This document shows positions 8,317 to 17,900 of a stretch of 64,000 nt of DNA, piece after piece. The notes under the pieces are model-generated. The model did not search any database. It had not been told where the DNA came from and saw nothing but the letters and a program-made list of their open reading frames with translations. How positions within the stretch are numbered: the first letter of the stretch is position 1; every line of letters begins with the position of its first letter. Made by a program: the position numbers and the translations under genes. This stretch comes from Acidobacteria bacterium AB60 (GTDB lineage: Bacteria > Acidobacteriota > Terriglobia > Terriglobales > Acidobacteriaceae): assembly GCA_008682415.1 (NCBI GenBank), contig VANK01000019.1, positions 1-64,000 of the forward strand, in the 5' to 3' direction.

Positions 8317-8748
8317 CTATTTGCAGACCATCTTTTCGATGACCGGCATGCCGGCCACGCGCTGGCGGGGATTGTAGGTCACGGAGCAGGAGCTCACCGT
8401 GGAGGGGAGCTCTTTGGCGAGCGCGATGTTGGTTCCGGCGTAACTGCAGGCAAGCCAGATGTGGCGGTCTCCTCCCGGCTGGAACTTCCAGGTGGCTGTT
8501 TCGCGACCCGCGACGGTTTTGCTGGAGTCATTGACCAGGGATTGCTTGTCCTTTGGCGGCCCGTCGTAGAAGGTGACGTAGGACAGGCGCAGCGGAGTGT
8601 CGCTGGATATGGGCTCCCAGCCGCTGACGGTAGTGGCGAGTTCCTGCCTGACGTCGACCGTGTCGGGGCAGGCGAGGGCCTGCGCACGGCACGCGGTGGC
8701 GCTGCCCAGAGCGAATCCGAGGAAGAGAAAGAGACAGGAGTTCTTCAT
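8317..8748 (-). CDS. STY0301-family secreted protein, putative immunity partner
   Basis: A 143-residue protein. MKNSCLFLFLGFALGSATAC is a signal peptide, so the product should be periplasmic. The mature part matches my memory of the STY0301 family: ACPDTVDV near the start, LRLSYVTFYDGPPKDKQSL, WLACSYAGTNIALAKELP and a final Cys pair (SSCSVTYN, KMVCK). It follows the small amidase gene after 4 bases, so the two are one transcript. In type VI amidase systems a periplasmic immunity protein is encoded beside its effector; the exported state of this protein and the unexported state of its neighbour fit that plan. Assignment as immunity protein is inference. Confidence 0.72.
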   Translation of the reverse strand: MKNSCLFLFLGFALGSATACRAQALACPDTVDVRQELATTVSGWEPISSDTPLRLSYVTFYDGPPKDKQSLVNDSSKTVAGRETATWKFQPGGDRHIWLACSYAGTNIALAKELPSTVSSCSVTYNPRQRVAGMPVIEKMVCK

Positions 8749-8752
8749 GCGT

Positions 8753-9154
8753 CTACCACTCGATGATGGAGAATTTGCTGCCATCGTTGCTGGCTCCGGC
8801 GCGGTGCGGTTTCCAGGGGATGGTGCGTTTTTCCACGTGTCCCTGGCTCTTCCATTGATCGAGCACCTGAATACCGTCGGCGTCTTGCCCGAGGTAGATG
8901 GCCGCGTGTTTCCCGGTATCCCGATCCTGCGGATAATGCCCTTTCTCGAAGGTGGCGATGGCGGTTCCGGGGAGGGGCGTCAGATCGCCCTTGGTGATTT
9001 TTTTGCCTTCCTTCCAGAATCGCGTGGCTGGGGCGGAAAGCGTCTGGCGGATGAACTCGACGCACTCGGCTTTGCCGCTCTCGTTGACGTAGCCGATGCC
9101 GGCGTAGGTGCCTTCGAGGGTTTTTGGCGGTATGGGGGCCAGGATGTGGGGCAT
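8753..9154 (-). CDS. BPSL0067-family putative peptidoglycan amidase (Tae2-like)
   Basis: A 133-residue protein with no signal peptide, starting at the ATG preceded by GGAGG. It has the hallmarks of an NlpC/P60- or Tae-type amidase: a nucleophile Cys31 in GKAECVEFIRQTL, a His83 in TGKHAAIYLGQD and a third polar residue (Asp99) in VLDQW. The whole resembles the BPSL0067 family, which I associate with the Tae2 type VI amidase effectors. The downstream partner is a secreted STY0301-like protein. No type VI secretion gene is present in the window, so delivery is unknown. Alternatives are a housekeeping or phage-derived endopeptidase. Confidence 0.7.
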   Translation of the reverse strand: MPHILAPIPPKTLEGTYAGIGYVNESGKAECVEFIRQTLSAPATRFWKEGKKITKGDLTPLPGTAIATFEKGHYPQDRDTGKHAAIYLGQDADGIQVLDQWKSQGHVEKRTIPWKPHRAGASNDGSKFSIIEW

Positions 9155-9317
9155 TCGTCCTCCAGGGAAGATGGCAAGAGATCGTGAAGCTCGACCGAGG
9201 CGAGCAGGGCACGAGGGGAGACACGAAGAAGGATAGGGCCAAAGATCCTCTTCGCTTGAGAATAATTTTCGATGACGCAAGCAGACAGTCGGAGGAACTC
9301 GGCAGCGGTGGCTGCGG

Positions 9318-10625
9318 CTAGAAGCGGGTTTTTATCCACATCCAGATAAGTGCTGCTGAGGCTGCGGTGATGACCAGGGTGGTGGCGGCGCCGAAGGCAT
9401 TGGCGATCCAGCGATTGGACTTGTCGCCCATGATGCGGCGGCTGTTGGTCATGAGCAGGATGAGCAGCATGAGCGGGGGCGTGGAGAAGCCCTGCACGAT
9501 GCCGGCGAAGACCAGCGCCTTCATGGGATTGATGCCGGCGAAGTTGATGGCGGTGGCGGCGGCGATGACCGCCGCGATGCTGCCGTAGAAGGCCTTGCCT
9601 TCGCGGAGCTTGAGATCGAGGCCGTTGCGCAGGCAGAAGCTCTGGCAGATGTCGTAGGCGGCGCCGGTGGTCATGACGGGAATGGCGAGGAAGCCGACGC
9701 CGACGATGCCGAGGGTGAAGAGCAGGCCAGCGGCGCGTCCCGCCACGGGGGTAAGGGCGCGGGCCGCGTCGGCGGCGGATTGCACGTCGTGCTGGCCGGC
9801 TCCGTGAAGCGTGGCGGCGGTGGAGAGGATGATGGCGTACATGACGAGGGCCGAGAAGAACATGCCGAAGAGGACATCGAGGAGGGTCTTTTGCAGGCGC
9901 TCGTGTGTGGTGCCGCGACGCTGATGCAGGCGCACCTGGCCGGCGGCGATCTTCTCTTCGACCTCTTGATTGGACTGCCAGGTGAACAGGTAGGCGGAGA
10001 GCGAGGTGCCGATCATGGCGACCAGGATGGCGAGGGTGTCGCGGTTCCACGGCAGCCCAGGGTGTATCAGAGCATGCGTGACTGCGTGCCAGTCGGGGTG
10101 GGCCAGAAACATGGAGACGACGTAGGCCAGCAAGGCCAGAGAGAGAAAGCGGAAGAGATTGGAGATGAGGCGATAGGATCCCCAGATCTGCAGGATGAGG
10201 GAGAGCACGCCGACGGCGAGGACCAGCAGGGGATGGGGCAGCGGCACGAGCAGGCGCAGGGCCGCGGCGATGCCGCCGATATCGGCGCCGGCTTCGATGG
10301 TGTTGCCGAAGATGACGGCGATGAGCACGGCGTAGAGGAGCGGGCGCGAGTGCCAGGCGCGGATCGCGGCGAAGAGGCCCTGGCCGGTGACCTGTCCCAG
10401 CTTGGAGGAGAGGTAGACGACGGTGACCATCATGGGGAGCAGCAGGGGCGCGGTCCAGAGCAGGGCATAGCCGAACTGCGCGCCGGCCTGCGAGTAGGTT
10501 CCGACGGCGGAGCAGTCATCGTCGGCGGCGCCGGTGATGATGCCGAGACCGAAGGAGCGCAGCACCTGCGCGCCGCGTCCGTGTGTCGCCCGTGCGACGG
10601 TTTGTGTGCCTGCCGGTTCTCCCAC
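9318..10625 (-). CDS. Nramp-family divalent metal transporter, divergent subgroup
   Basis: A 435-residue polytopic membrane protein with about eleven hydrophobic segments. Classical Nramp proteins carry Asp-Pro-Gly-Asn in TM1 and Met-Pro-His in TM6. Here TM1 reads GIITGAADDDCSAVGTYSQ and TM6 SLSAYLFTWQSNQEVEE, so the usual metal-binding Asn and Met are absent. This matches the Nramp-related group that includes magnesium transporters (NRMT). The metal transported cannot be told from sequence alone. The annotated start is GTG at 10625 without a clear ribosome binding site; a start a little downstream is possible. It is the only gene on its transcript that I can see. Confidence 0.8.
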   Translation of the reverse strand: MGEPAGTQTVARATHGRGAQVLRSFGLGIITGAADDDCSAVGTYSQAGAQFGYALLWTAPLLLPMMVTVVYLSSKLGQVTGQGLFAAIRAWHSRPLLYAVLIAVIFGNTIEAGADIGGIAAALRLLVPLPHPLLVLAVGVLSLILQIWGSYRLISNLFRFLSLALLAYVVSMFLAHPDWHAVTHALIHPGLPWNRDTLAILVAMIGTSLSAYLFTWQSNQEVEEKIAAGQVRLHQRRGTTHERLQKTLLDVLFGMFFSALVMYAIILSTAATLHGAGQHDVQSAADAARALTPVAGRAAGLLFTLGIVGVGFLAIPVMTTGAAYDICQSFCLRNGLDLKLREGKAFYGSIAAVIAAATAINFAGINPMKALVFAGIVQGFSTPPLMLLILLMTNSRRIMGDKSNRWIANAFGAATTLVITAASAALIWMWIKTRF

Positions 10626-10741
10626 GCGCGATTAGAAGCAATCCCGCTGCTCCGGATGCTTGCGGCGACTTCGCCATGCAGGACGCGCGGGCGCAGGTGA
10701 GTTTGCACGCAGGGCAGGGCCCGGTTGCGGGCGGATGAATG

Positions 10742-12454
10742 TCAGAAGCCGGAGATGGTCTTTTTGCGGGCGGCTTCGAACTCGTCGCCGGGTTTCCACT
10801 CGACAGGTTTGGGCTGGGCGCCGGCGAGCCATCCGAGCACGAAACCGAAGCGCGCGAGCTTGGCGTTTCCGCGGAAGTCCCAGTCGGCGTGGTACTCGTC
10901 AGAGGGTTGATGGTAGTGGTGCGCGACGTAGTCTTCCGATTTAGCGCGGCCCCAGGCCTCGTCGTGTCCTTCGAAGAGCTCGCCCTGGTCGAGGCTGAAG
11001 GCGGGAATGCCGACGCGGGCGAGGGAGAAGTGATCGCTGCGGTAGTAGTGGCCGGCCATGGGGTTGGGATCGGGCAAGAGCTGGAGGTCGAAGTCTTTGG
11101 CCACGCGCTGCACTGTGGGCCAGAAGTCGATGCGGTCGGCTCCGCCGAGGTTCACGGAACGGGGCACACCGATGGGCAGCAACATGTCGTAGTTGAGGTC
11201 GAGGGTGATGTCGCGGGCGGGCACGGGAGGATGCATGCCGAGGTACTGCGAGCCGAGGAGGCCTTGTTCCTCGGCGGTGACGGCGGCGAAGAAGACGTCG
11301 TGGGGTGGGCGAGCGCCGCCCTGCGCGAAGGCGCGTGCCATCTCCAGCAGGATGCCGCAGCCGGTGCCGTTGTCGGCGGCGCCGTTGTAGATGTTGTCGC
11401 CCTTGGCGTCGGGATCGATGCCGAGGTGATCGTAGTGGGCGCTGTAGAGCACGGCGTTCGCACCGGAGGCTGCGCCCTCGACCCTGCCTACTACATTTGT
11501 AGAGTCGTAGCGGCGGACCCGGCTCTCGATGTGCGCCTGGAGCTTGACGGGCAGCTCGACGGCTTTGAATCCAGGCTTGCCGGCCTTGGCGATCTGGTCA
11601 TCGGCGGCGCCCAGGCCCGCGGCTTGGAAGAGGCGGTCGGCGACGTCGTGCTGGATCCAGGCGGCGGCGCGCAGGGTGGCGTCGGGATCGCCCTGGAGAT
11701 AGCTCTTTTCGATGGCCTGCGAGTTGCGCACCACGTCCCAGCCATAGCTGGCGAGGTCGGTGCGATGAATGATGAGCACGCCGACGGCGCCACGGCGGGC
11801 GGCCTCCTCGTATTTGTAGGTCCAGCGGCCGTAGTAGGTGAGGGCCTTGCCTTTGAAGAAGCTTTCGTCGTCGGAGGGCGGCTCGTTGACGATGACCAGG
11901 GCGACCTTTCCCTTCAGGTCCACACCGGCGTAGTCGTTCCAGTGGTACTCAGGGGCGTTGATGCCGTAGCCGACGAAGACGATGGGGGCGTTGAAGTCGG
12001 CGGTGGGCTGGCCGGTCTGATCTTTGGCGACGATCTCCGTGCCGTAGTTGAGCTCGAGGGGCTGGCCGGTGGCGGGTTCGAGCGCGAAGCGGGTCTTGTC
12101 TTCGAGGGTGTGCACGGCAAGGAGCGGGACCTTCTGGAAGTAAGTGCCGTTCTCACCGGCGGGCTTGACGCCCTCGAGCGCGAACTGGGTGGCGATGTAC
12201 TCGGCGGCCAGCTTGTCGCCGCGCGTGCCGGGGCCGCGGCCTTCGAGCAGGTCAAGGGAGAGGAAGCGCACGTGGGCGCGGATCTTTTCGGGCTCGATGG
12301 AGTCGGCGGCCTTCTGGGCGTCGGCGGGGAATCCGGCGATGGGAGGGACGTTCTGCGGGGCGTTCTGCGGGAGTTGGGCGGATGCGCGGTTCGGGGCGCA
12401 GAGGATTGCGGTCGGAAGGGCCGCTGCCAGAACGAAGACAAGATTTTTTCGCAT
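10742..12454 (-). CDS. Secreted M28-family aminopeptidase with PA domain
   Basis: A 570-residue exported zinc peptidase. The signal peptide is MRKNLVFVLAAALPTAILC through about residue 26. A protease-associated (PA) domain is inserted at roughly 130-260. The two-zinc M28 site is complete: YSAHYDHLGID, NGAADNGTGCG, TAEEQGLLGS, LDLNYDM and YYRSDHFSL. M28 enzymes of this build release N-terminal amino acids from peptides outside the cytoplasm. The ATG at 12454 follows GGAG. It lies downstream of mutY on the same strand with a 64-base gap, so it may have its own promoter. It probably works with the other secreted peptidases of the window (S53, S9) in protein scavenging. Confidence 0.9.
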   Translation of the reverse strand: MRKNLVFVLAAALPTAILCAPNRASAQLPQNAPQNVPPIAGFPADAQKAADSIEPEKIRAHVRFLSLDLLEGRGPGTRGDKLAAEYIATQFALEGVKPAGENGTYFQKVPLLAVHTLEDKTRFALEPATGQPLELNYGTEIVAKDQTGQPTADFNAPIVFVGYGINAPEYHWNDYAGVDLKGKVALVIVNEPPSDDESFFKGKALTYYGRWTYKYEEAARRGAVGVLIIHRTDLASYGWDVVRNSQAIEKSYLQGDPDATLRAAAWIQHDVADRLFQAAGLGAADDQIAKAGKPGFKAVELPVKLQAHIESRVRRYDSTNVVGRVEGAASGANAVLYSAHYDHLGIDPDAKGDNIYNGAADNGTGCGILLEMARAFAQGGARPPHDVFFAAVTAEEQGLLGSQYLGMHPPVPARDITLDLNYDMLLPIGVPRSVNLGGADRIDFWPTVQRVAKDFDLQLLPDPNPMAGHYYRSDHFSLARVGIPAFSLDQGELFEGHDEAWGRAKSEDYVAHHYHQPSDEYHADWDFRGNAKLARFGFVLGWLAGAQPKPVEWKPGDEFEAARKKTISGF

Positions 12455-12518
12455 GAGGTCTCCGCGACGAGGCGGGCTTTTCCGCGCGTGGGGCGGGCCG
12501 CCTCAAGACAAGTCCATC

Positions 12519-13589
12519 TTAAGGGGTGGAGCGGAGGCGACGGGGGCGGGCGGCGGGAGCGTGTGTGGTGAGCTTTCCGAGCTTCGTCAGGACTTTGCGA
12601 GCGAGACCGGTGAGTGGCAGGCCGGCGAGATCGGTCTTGGCGCACCAGCGGCGCTCGCCTCCGGCGATGGTGAGCCGGTTGATGTCGGCGGGCGCGACGG
12701 CGTGGAGGTGGACGCGGTAGTTCACCTGCATGATGGCGTGGCGCACGGTCAGGAGCGGAGGGTCCCTGGGGGGCTCGGCAGGCCGGAGGAGGGGGAGCTG
12801 CCACATGCCGGGCATGACGGTTTCGGCCGCGGGACGGCGTTCGAGAAGGATGGCGCCGCGGCGCTCGACCACGGCGTGGGCGACCTCGCGGGTAAGCATG
12901 CGCGCGCGGGGCTGGGTCTTGTGCTCGCCGCGGGTCTGGCAGCCGGAGGCGACGGGGCAGACGAGGCACTGGGGGTTGCGGGGAAGGCAGACGGTCGCGC
13001 CCAGCTCCATCATGGCCTGGTTCCACTCGCCGGGGTGGGTCCGATCGAGGAGACGGGACGCCATCTGCTCGATGCGCCGGCGGTGGGCGGAGCTTCCCTT
13101 GGGTTCGGCCTCGTCCCATCCGGCCAGCCGGCAGATCACGCGCTCGACGTTTCCGTCGACGACGGCGACAGGTTCCCCGTAGGCGATGCTGGCGATAGCG
13201 GCGGCGGTATAGCCGCCGACGCCCGGCAACTGAAGCAGCTCCGCGGCGGTGCGGGGCAGTTGTCCGTCCAGATTGCGGACGACGAACTGGGCAGCCTGGT
13301 GCAGCATGCGTGCACGACGGTAATACCCTAAGCCGCTCCAAAGGGCCAGAACGTCGTGTTCTCCGGCTTCGGCGAGGGCCTGGACGGTCGGAAACCGGCT
13401 CACGAATGCTTGATAACGGTCGATAACCACGGCAACGCGGGTCTGTTGCAGCATGATTTCGGAGATCCAGATGAAGTAGGGGTTGCGGGTGCGCCGCCAG
13501 GGCAGATCGCGCCGGTGCGCCGCATACCAGCCAGATAGCTGATCCTGAAGGTTTTGCGGGGTTGTTTCCGCGCGGAGCCGGGACGCCAT
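12519..13589 (-). CDS. mutY: A/G-specific adenine DNA glycosylase
   Basis: A 356-residue MutY, the base-excision enzyme that removes adenine paired with 8-oxoguanine. The helix-hairpin-helix glycosylase domain holds the catalytic Glu in SEIMLQQTRV (Glu44) and the catalytic Asp in VAVVDGNVERVICR, with the hairpin LPGVGGYTAAAI. The iron-sulfur loop is intact with the usual C-x6-C-x2-C-x5-C spacing (VCLPRNPQCLVCPVASGCQ). A Nudix-like C-terminal domain follows (GAILLERRPAAETVMPGMW). I chose the ATG at 13589 because the longer reading frame adds a low-complexity Pro/Ala segment not found in MutY. The gene is divergent from the outer-membrane protein gene at 13855. Confidence 0.93.
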   Translation of the reverse strand: MASRLRAETTPQNLQDQLSGWYAAHRRDLPWRRTRNPYFIWISEIMLQQTRVAVVIDRYQAFVSRFPTVQALAEAGEHDVLALWSGLGYYRRARMLHQAAQFVVRNLDGQLPRTAAELLQLPGVGGYTAAAIASIAYGEPVAVVDGNVERVICRLAGWDEAEPKGSSAHRRRIEQMASRLLDRTHPGEWNQAMMELGATVCLPRNPQCLVCPVASGCQTRGEHKTQPRARMLTREVAHAVVERRGAILLERRPAAETVMPGMWQLPLLRPAEPPRDPPLLTVRHAIMQVNYRVHLHAVAPADINRLTIAGGERRWCAKTDLAGLPLTGLARKVLTKLGKLTTHAPAARPRRLRSTP

Positions 13590-13854
13590 GAGTATGAGGG
13601 TATCGCAGCAGGAGGGCGAGGATGGGAGGGCTGGGGCAGGAGGGAGAGGGGCGGGCGTGGCAAGGCGTGACACTTTCTGGGTATTTGCGCTGGGGCAAAT
13701 CAAAAGTAACTTCTAGTCAATACTCAATCGGCATTGAAGTTTACTAACTAGGTTACTGACGGGGTCCTGGCCCGGGGTGGGAGAGCACAAAGCAGCTCAC
13801 CTCGCGCACAAGGGGTTCCCGGTACATAGAACGGTTTTGGAGGAGTTCTTATCT

Positions 13855-14691
13855 ATGAAGCGCCTTGCTTCTCTCTGTTTGCTCTTGCTGTCGGCCGGTG
13901 CGTTGTCCGCTCAGTCCAGTTCGCTCACGCTGGTCGACTCGACCGATTCTGACGGCGCCGGGGTTCACGCGATGCGCAGCTGGCGTCCGGAACCGGCTTC
14001 CAGCTACCGGCCGTTTTCGCGGACGGCATTCGGGGGCGGTATTTCGCCGATGGGCGTGAGCCTGTCCTCGGCCACGATTCTGAACCGCTATATGAATCTC
14101 CGCGGAACCGGAAATATATTCAATTACAGCGTCAATAACTTTACGACCAATGGATTCACCGCCAACGGAAAGCTGAATCTGGCCTCCGCGGGCACCTCTA
14201 TTGATATTTATCCGTTTCCCAATCACGGACTCCGTTTCAGTCCAGGCGTCCTTTTCTATAACCAGAACCGGATGAGCGCCGTTGCCACCGTCGCTGCCGG
14301 GCAGAGCTTCACCCTGAACAACGCGACCTACTACTCGTCCCGATCAAACCCTGTAACCGCCACGGCCAATCTGGGGCTGAACACCCGGAAGCAGGCCTTA
14401 ACCGCCACCACGGGCTGGGGCAACATGATCTCCCGCCGTGGGGGCCACTGGTCGTTCCCTGTGGAACTCGGCGCTGCCTTTATCGGATCGCCGTCGCTCA
14501 ACATGACGCTCGCGGGCACCGCCTGCGACCAAACCGGCGTGTATTGCGTGGACGTCGCGCAGAACCAGCAGATTCAGGCTAACCTCCAGGCCCAGGTGGC
14601 TAAATATCGTAAAGATCTCGATCCATTAAAGACCTACCCCATCGCCTCGTTTGGCGTGGCCTATAGCTTCAAGACGCGTGCCGGACGGTAA
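13855..14691 (+). CDS. Putative outer-membrane beta-barrel protein
   Basis: A 278-residue exported protein of unknown function. The signal peptide MKRLASLCLLLLSAGALSAQ is clear, and the ATG at 13855 is preceded by GGAGGAG (13839-13845). The mature protein is rich in Asn, Ser, Thr and aromatic residues arranged in alternating strands (FNYSVNNFTTNGFTANGKL, LRFSPGVLFYNQNRM, WSFPVELGAAF). It ends YPIASFGVAYSF plus six residues, like a closing barrel strand. The codon mix around 14090-14200 is less GC-rich than its neighbours. The pattern suggests an outer-membrane barrel of about ten to twelve strands, but I recognise no family. A strong terminator follows. Confidence 0.7.
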   Translation: MKRLASLCLLLLSAGALSAQSSSLTLVDSTDSDGAGVHAMRSWRPEPASSYRPFSRTAFGGGISPMGVSLSSATILNRYMNLRGTGNIFNYSVNNFTTNGFTANGKLNLASAGTSIDIYPFPNHGLRFSPGVLFYNQNRMSAVATVAAGQSFTLNNATYYSSRSNPVTATANLGLNTRKQALTATTGWGNMISRRGGHWSFPVELGAAFIGSPSLNMTLAGTACDQTGVYCVDVAQNQQIQANLQAQVAKYRKDLDPLKTYPIASFGVAYSFKTRAGR

Positions 14692-14745
14692 GAGCGTTCC
14701 GGGAATATAGCAACCTCCCGCATGGGCAATGCGGTTATAGAAAAG

Positions 14746-14785
14746 GCAAAGGGCTTCCGCCAACGGGCGGAGGCTCTTTGCTTTT
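14746..14785 (+). terminator. Intrinsic terminator after the outer-membrane protein gene
   Basis: A 16-bp stem (14746-14761 with 14766-14781, two G-U pairs, loop AACG) is followed by TTTT. The upstream flank AAAAG would give a short U run on the other strand as well. It lies 55 bases after the stop codon at 14691 and insulates the S53 protease gene. Confidence 0.85.
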
Positions 14786-14935
14786 GTGCCAGGGAATGCG
14801 TGGCACGGGCTGCAAGCAGGGTCCGGAAAACGGAGGATCGGCTGACCCGATCGATGTGAGCCATCTCACGAACGCCGGCGTTGCTGTCCGGATACAATTC
14901 CCTCCATCTCTCCATCCGTATGAAGGAGCAGTTCT

Positions 14936-17900
14936 GTGAAGCGTCTCGACCTCGGGCGGATGTGCCTGCCCTGCATCCTCCTGGTTGCCTTGTGTCCGGA
15001 CCCGATCCGGCCGCAGGCGGCCCCCCAGGTTCAGGCAGCGCCGAACCTGGCTCAGCAGGCGGTGGACACTTCTGCCGTAGAGCCGCTGCCGCGGCATCAT
15101 CCGCAGTGGGCGAGCCCTGCCAACGACCTGGGACCGGCGGCCGAGGATCTGGGGGTAACGCTGGTCCTGGCGCGGTCGGCGCAGCAGGAGGCGGCCCTGC
15201 AGCAACTGCTGGCGGACCAGCTGAACCCAGGGTCGCCCGACTTTCACCACTGGCTCACTCCGGTTGAGTTCGGGCAGCGCTTTGGCGCCTCGGATAGCGA
15301 TCTGCAGACGGTGCGCGGGTGGATCGAGGCGCAGGGATTGAAAGTGTCGTGGATTGCACCGGGACGGACGTTTGTCGGGATCCGGGGTTCGGCGGCGAGT
15401 GTGGGCCGTGCGTTCTCCACCACGCTGCATCACTATCGCGTCGGCGGAGAGGTGCGGACCGCGATCGCGTCGGAGGCATTTGTTCCGGCGGCACTCGCGC
15501 CGCTGTTGAAGTCGGTCCGCGGGCTGTACACGATTCCGGCGCACCCCATGCACAGGGTGAGCGGTCCGCAGACCGCAGGCCCGAATTTTAACGCCAGTGG
15601 TGGCAGCCACTTCATCGCGCCGGGCGATTTCAAGATCCTCTACGACATTCCCTATGGCGCGCTCGACGGAACGGGGCAGACGATCGGGATCGTGGGTCGT
15701 TCGCGGACCGATGCGGCCGACTTCACCAACTTCCAGCAGCTGACGCAAGCGTATTTCGTATTGCCGACGGAGGTGGTGCCTACCGCGTTCGGAGGAGTGG
15801 ATCCCGGGCCGGCGCTCACCTCGCCGCCCGGGCCGGGGAACCAGAATCTTGGCGAGCAGCTCGAGGCGACTCTCGATGTAACGCGAGCCGGCACCCTGGC
15901 GCCGGGGGCGAACCTTTTGCTCGTGGTCTCGCAGGTCACGGGGACGACGGACGGCATCGACGCCGACGCGCAGTACCTGGTGCAAACTACGCCGGTTCCC
16001 GTGCAGGTGATGAATATCAGCTATGGGAACTGCGAATCGGCTTCAGGCCCGGCCGGCGTGCATTTCTGGGACACGCTGTTCCAGCAGGCAGCGGCGGAGG
16101 GCATCTCGGTCTTCGTATCCTCCGGCGACTCCGGGGCGGCTGGCTGCGAGATGGCGTTTACGACGCCGAGCCCGAGTCCCGTGCCGATCAGCCCCAACTA
16201 CATCTGCTCGTCTCCGTACGCGACCTGCGTGGGGGGCACGGAGTTCAACGATGCCGGCAGCCCTTCCATCTACTGGTCGGGATCCGAGTCAACCGACCTG
16301 TCCTCGGCATCGAGTTACATTCCAGAGGGCGGGTGGAACGAGCCCCTCGATCCCAGGTCGGCGCCGCAGGTAGCGGGATCGGGGGGAGGCGTCAGCAGCA
16401 TCATCCCCACGCCCGCGTGGCAGACGGGCCCGGGCGTACCGGCGGCGCGCGCGGGACGCTACACCCCGGACCTATCCTTCTCCTCCTCGTGCCACGACGG
16501 GTACTTCGGCTGCATGGCGGCGATCGGGGCAGACTGCATAAAGAACGGCAGTTCTGTGCCCCAGTTTGTTTCTATCTGCGGGACGAGCGCGGCTGCGCCG
16601 AGCATGGCGGGGATTACCGCAACACTTGACTCGAAGCTGCAGTACGCGGTGGGCAATATCAACCCCGAGCTCTACACCCTGGCGCAGACGCAGCCGTCGG
16701 TGTTCCACGATGCCACGCCGCTGAGCAGCGGGGTGGCTGCGTGCAATGTGAATACGCCCAGCATGTGCAACAACAGCACGCCGGGTACAAGGAGCCTGAC
16801 GGGGGGCCAGGCCGGCTATCCGTTGACCACGGGATACGACCTGGTCACAGGTCTGGGATCTCTGGACATTGGCAACTTCCTCAACGGCTTCGGCGCCGTT
16901 CTGACGACGCCCACCGTGACGGTCACGCCGTCGGCCGCGACGATCCCGGCCGAGCAGCCACTCACTTTGTCGATCACCGTCGCCGGCGCAAGCGGAAAGC
17001 CGGTGCCCAGCGGTACGGTCAGCCTGGCGCTCGACGTATCGACGAAACCCCTCGTTGCCACGCTGGTGAATGGCGCCGCCACGCTCAACATTCCCGCGGG
17101 AAACCTTCCCGGGAGCAGTCTGCCGCATTTCTTCTATGTGGACTATGTACCCGATCCCGCGAGCGCGGGGATCTACGCTTCGGCCTGGGGGAACTGCAGT
17201 GTGATGGTGATGCTGCTGACGCCGACGGTCAGCGTGAGCTTTAATCCCGCGAACCCTACCACGGCCCAGGATCTGCTGGTTCTTGTGCGGGTAGATGGCG
17301 GGACGGGCAATCCCACTCCCACGGGTGGGATCTCGATTAACCAGACCACCTCCGCGGGTGGAATCTTGTCGGGCGGCAGCACGGCGCTCACGATTCTCGC
17401 GGGCATTCTGGCGGCCGGCACCGACCAGATAACCGCGACGTACGTCCCCGATACGGCGGGTGGCCAGTACTACGCGAGCACGACCGGCTCCGGCAGCGTG
17501 ACGGTCACCGCGGTTCCCAAGACCACGCCCACGGTGACAGCTGTCCCTTCGCTCTCTGCCATCACTCTCGCCGATCTATTCAATCTTTCGATACAGGTAG
17601 CCGGCGGGACGGGCAGGCCAACGCCCACTGGAACGGTCACGGTCACAGCCAACGGCCACACACAGCCGAGCACGATTAATGGAGGCAAGACCCTGATCTT
17701 CATCAGCCCGGGCTGGCTTCCGGTGGGCTCCGACGTGGTCGCGATCAGCTATTCCGGCGACAGCAACTACAACGCCTCCACCGTGAACGTGCCGGTGAAT
17801 GTGGGCAAAGCGGTCACGGGCATGATTCTGCAACCCACCTCCCCGGCGACGACGGCACAAAGCGTGCAGGTGTTTTTCAACCTTGCGGGTTTGGTGAACT

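Noticed and set aside
10739..12571. A 610-codon open frame on the plus strand across the M28 peptidase gene
   Set aside because: Repetitive Val/Gly/Glu/Ala composition, no ribosome site and no family motif; it mirrors the codon pattern of the real minus-strand peptidase.
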